DNA from: Campylobacterales bacterium
GTDB lineage: Bacteria; Campylobacterota; Campylobacteria; Campylobacterales; QNZT01
NCBI GenBank assembly: GCA_015662615.1
Contig: DQTU01000238.1
Coordinates: forward strand, 1 to 6,875
DNA: 6,875 bases
Direction: 5' to 3'
The position numbers and the translations under genes are program-made. Numbering within the stretch: the first letter of the stretch is position 1; every line of letters starts with the position of its first letter. The notes beneath the pieces were generated by a model. The model saw only the letters and a list, made by a program, of their open reading frames with translations, was not told where the DNA came from and ran no database searches. Below, piece after piece: positions 6,000 to 6,875 of the stretch.

Positions 6000-6875
6000 A
6001 TGCAGTTAAATAATATTACAAGATTTTCTGATCTCGATCTCTATCCAGAGCTTCTCGAAGATATTGATCATGATTTGTGTGTCAAAAATGCACTTTTGTT
6101 TACAAAAATTAATGACGCAGTTTATATCATTCTCTCACAAGAGCGGTTAAGTGATGGTTTTAACCTCCTCTCAAAATTAAATATTTCCCATCCTCTTGCA
6201 TTTGTCGATAAAGACTCATATGAGAGACTCTATCATAGGTACTTAGAGATAAAAACAGATCGTGAACTTTCAGGTGCTATCAATGAAGAGAGTGAAAGTG
6301 AGCCTTTGGATGAAGAGATTTCACTAACTGACTTTCTAAAAAATAGTACCGATATTTTGACGAGTGAAGAGTCTGCTCCTATTATCAAATTTGTAAATTC
6401 ACTCTTTTATCAAGCGGTAAAAAGAGACGCTTCAGATATTCATATAGAGACGCATGAAAATCGAGGAGTTGTTCGGTTTAGAATTGATGGTGTTTTAGTA
6501 AAACATGTGGATTTGGATAAAAATATCATTTCATTGGTGATTAGCCGTATAAAAGTTATCTCAAATCTCGATATCTCTGAAAAAAGAGTTCCGCAAGATG
6601 GTAGAACACAGGTTAAGATCGCTGGAAAAGGTCTTGATATCAGGGTTTCTGTGCTTCCTACCTATCATGGAGAGCGTGTAGTTATGAGGATTCTAAGTGA
6701 GTCTTCAGATATTCCCACACTTGAGATGTTAGGATTCTCAAAAGATTTAACAACAGATTTTGAAAAATTATTAGAACACTCTCATGGCATGATACTTGTA
6801 ACTGGACCTACGGGAAGTGGTAAGTCAACCACACTTCACACCTTTTTACAAACTGTGGCAACTCCTGATAAAAAT
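6000..6875 (+). CDS. gspE: GspE, T2SS assembly ATPase (3' end cut by window edge)
   Basis: The first 292 residues of a PulE/GspE-type secretion ATPase are present. An N-terminal domain (about 1-110), expected to bind the GspL cytoplasmic domain, is followed by the N2 domain with ASDIHIE (144-150), RIDG (161-164), the linker DISEKRVPQDGR (191-202) and RVSVLPTYHGERVVMRIL (215-232), all standard for the family. The Walker A loop GPTGSGKST is complete at 269-277. The Asp box, Walker B, His box and any zinc-binding tetracysteine lie past the edge, as family members are about 500-570 residues. GspE is a cytoplasmic hexamer whose ATP hydrolysis drives pseudopilus assembly through GspL and GspF. The ATG at 6000 follows AAGGA (5990-5994) at five bases, overlapping the gspD stop region, so it belongs to the same operon. 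Confidence 0.96.
   Translation, partial: MQLNNITRFSDLDLYPELLEDIDHDLCVKNALLFTKINDAVYIILSQERLSDGFNLLSKLNISHPLAFVDKDSYERLYHRYLEIKTDRELSGAINEESESEPLDEEISLTDFLKNSTDILTSEESAPIIKFVNSLFYQAVKRDASDIHIETHENRGVVRFRIDGVLVKHVDLDKNIISLVISRIKVISNLDISEKRVPQDGRTQVKIAGKGLDIRVSVLPTYHGERVVMRILSESSDIPTLEMLGFSKDLTTDFEKLLEHSHGMILVTGPTGSGKSTTLHTFLQTVATPDKN

Noticed and set aside
1..6875. Possibility that this is a type IV pilus or MSHA-type cluster instead of a T2SS
   Set aside because: The HR-plus-PDZ GspC, a secretin with N0-N3 domains, GspK with its INLN-like and D..D..GA motifs, and the YPSTEEG motif of GspG all point to T2SS. No PilM-N-O-P set, pilus retraction ATPase or major pilin with a type IV pilus signature is present.
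1..6875. A previously undescribed system, mobile element or CRISPR array
   Set aside because: Every sizeable stretch is explained by T2SS genes in tight order. No tandem spaced repeats, transposase, inverted terminal repeats or tRNA-linked boundary were seen.

Overview
The window is AT-rich DNA carrying most of a type II secretion system (T2SS) locus. The low GC, many A/T-ending codons and the style of the proteins (short, lysine- and isoleucine-rich Gsp homologues) point to a Campylobacterota (Epsilonproteobacteria) member of the Sulfurimonas/Sulfurospirillum kind. That assignment is inferred from composition and family resemblance; no rRNA or other marker gene is present.

Layout: positions 1-201 hold the 5' part of gspG (major pseudopilin) on the minus strand. 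A short AT-rich gap of about 86 bases (202-287) separates it from a rightward gene train and must hold the promoters for both directions. The plus strand then carries gspK (288-1223), gspL (1201-2136), gspM (2133-2528), gspN-like (2525-3043), gspC (3024-3851), gspD (3861-5990) and gspE (6000 to the right edge, cut just after the Walker A motif). The first five of these genes overlap one another, and the gaps before gspD and gspE are about 9 bases, so this is almost certainly one operon with translational coupling. No stretch above 300 bases lacks a gene, and no RNA gene, mobile element, CRISPR array or clear terminator was seen.

How the parts work together: GspD forms the outer-membrane secretin channel. 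GspC spans the inner membrane and links to GspD through its HR domain. GspL and GspM form the inner-membrane platform that holds the cytoplasmic ATPase GspE. GspG builds the pseudopilus and GspK belongs at its tip. GspN is an accessory envelope protein found in only some T2SS. Absent from the window are gspF, the minor pseudopilins H, I and J, the prepilin peptidase GspO and any pilotin; gspF may follow gspE beyond the edge.

This is a recognisable system and not a new one. The parts that deserve attention are its arrangement (K-L-M-N placed ahead of C-D-E, with gspG divergent) and several reduced or unusual subunits: a GspL with a short cytoplasmic domain, a small GspN, and a GspD with a cysteine-containing C-terminal extension.
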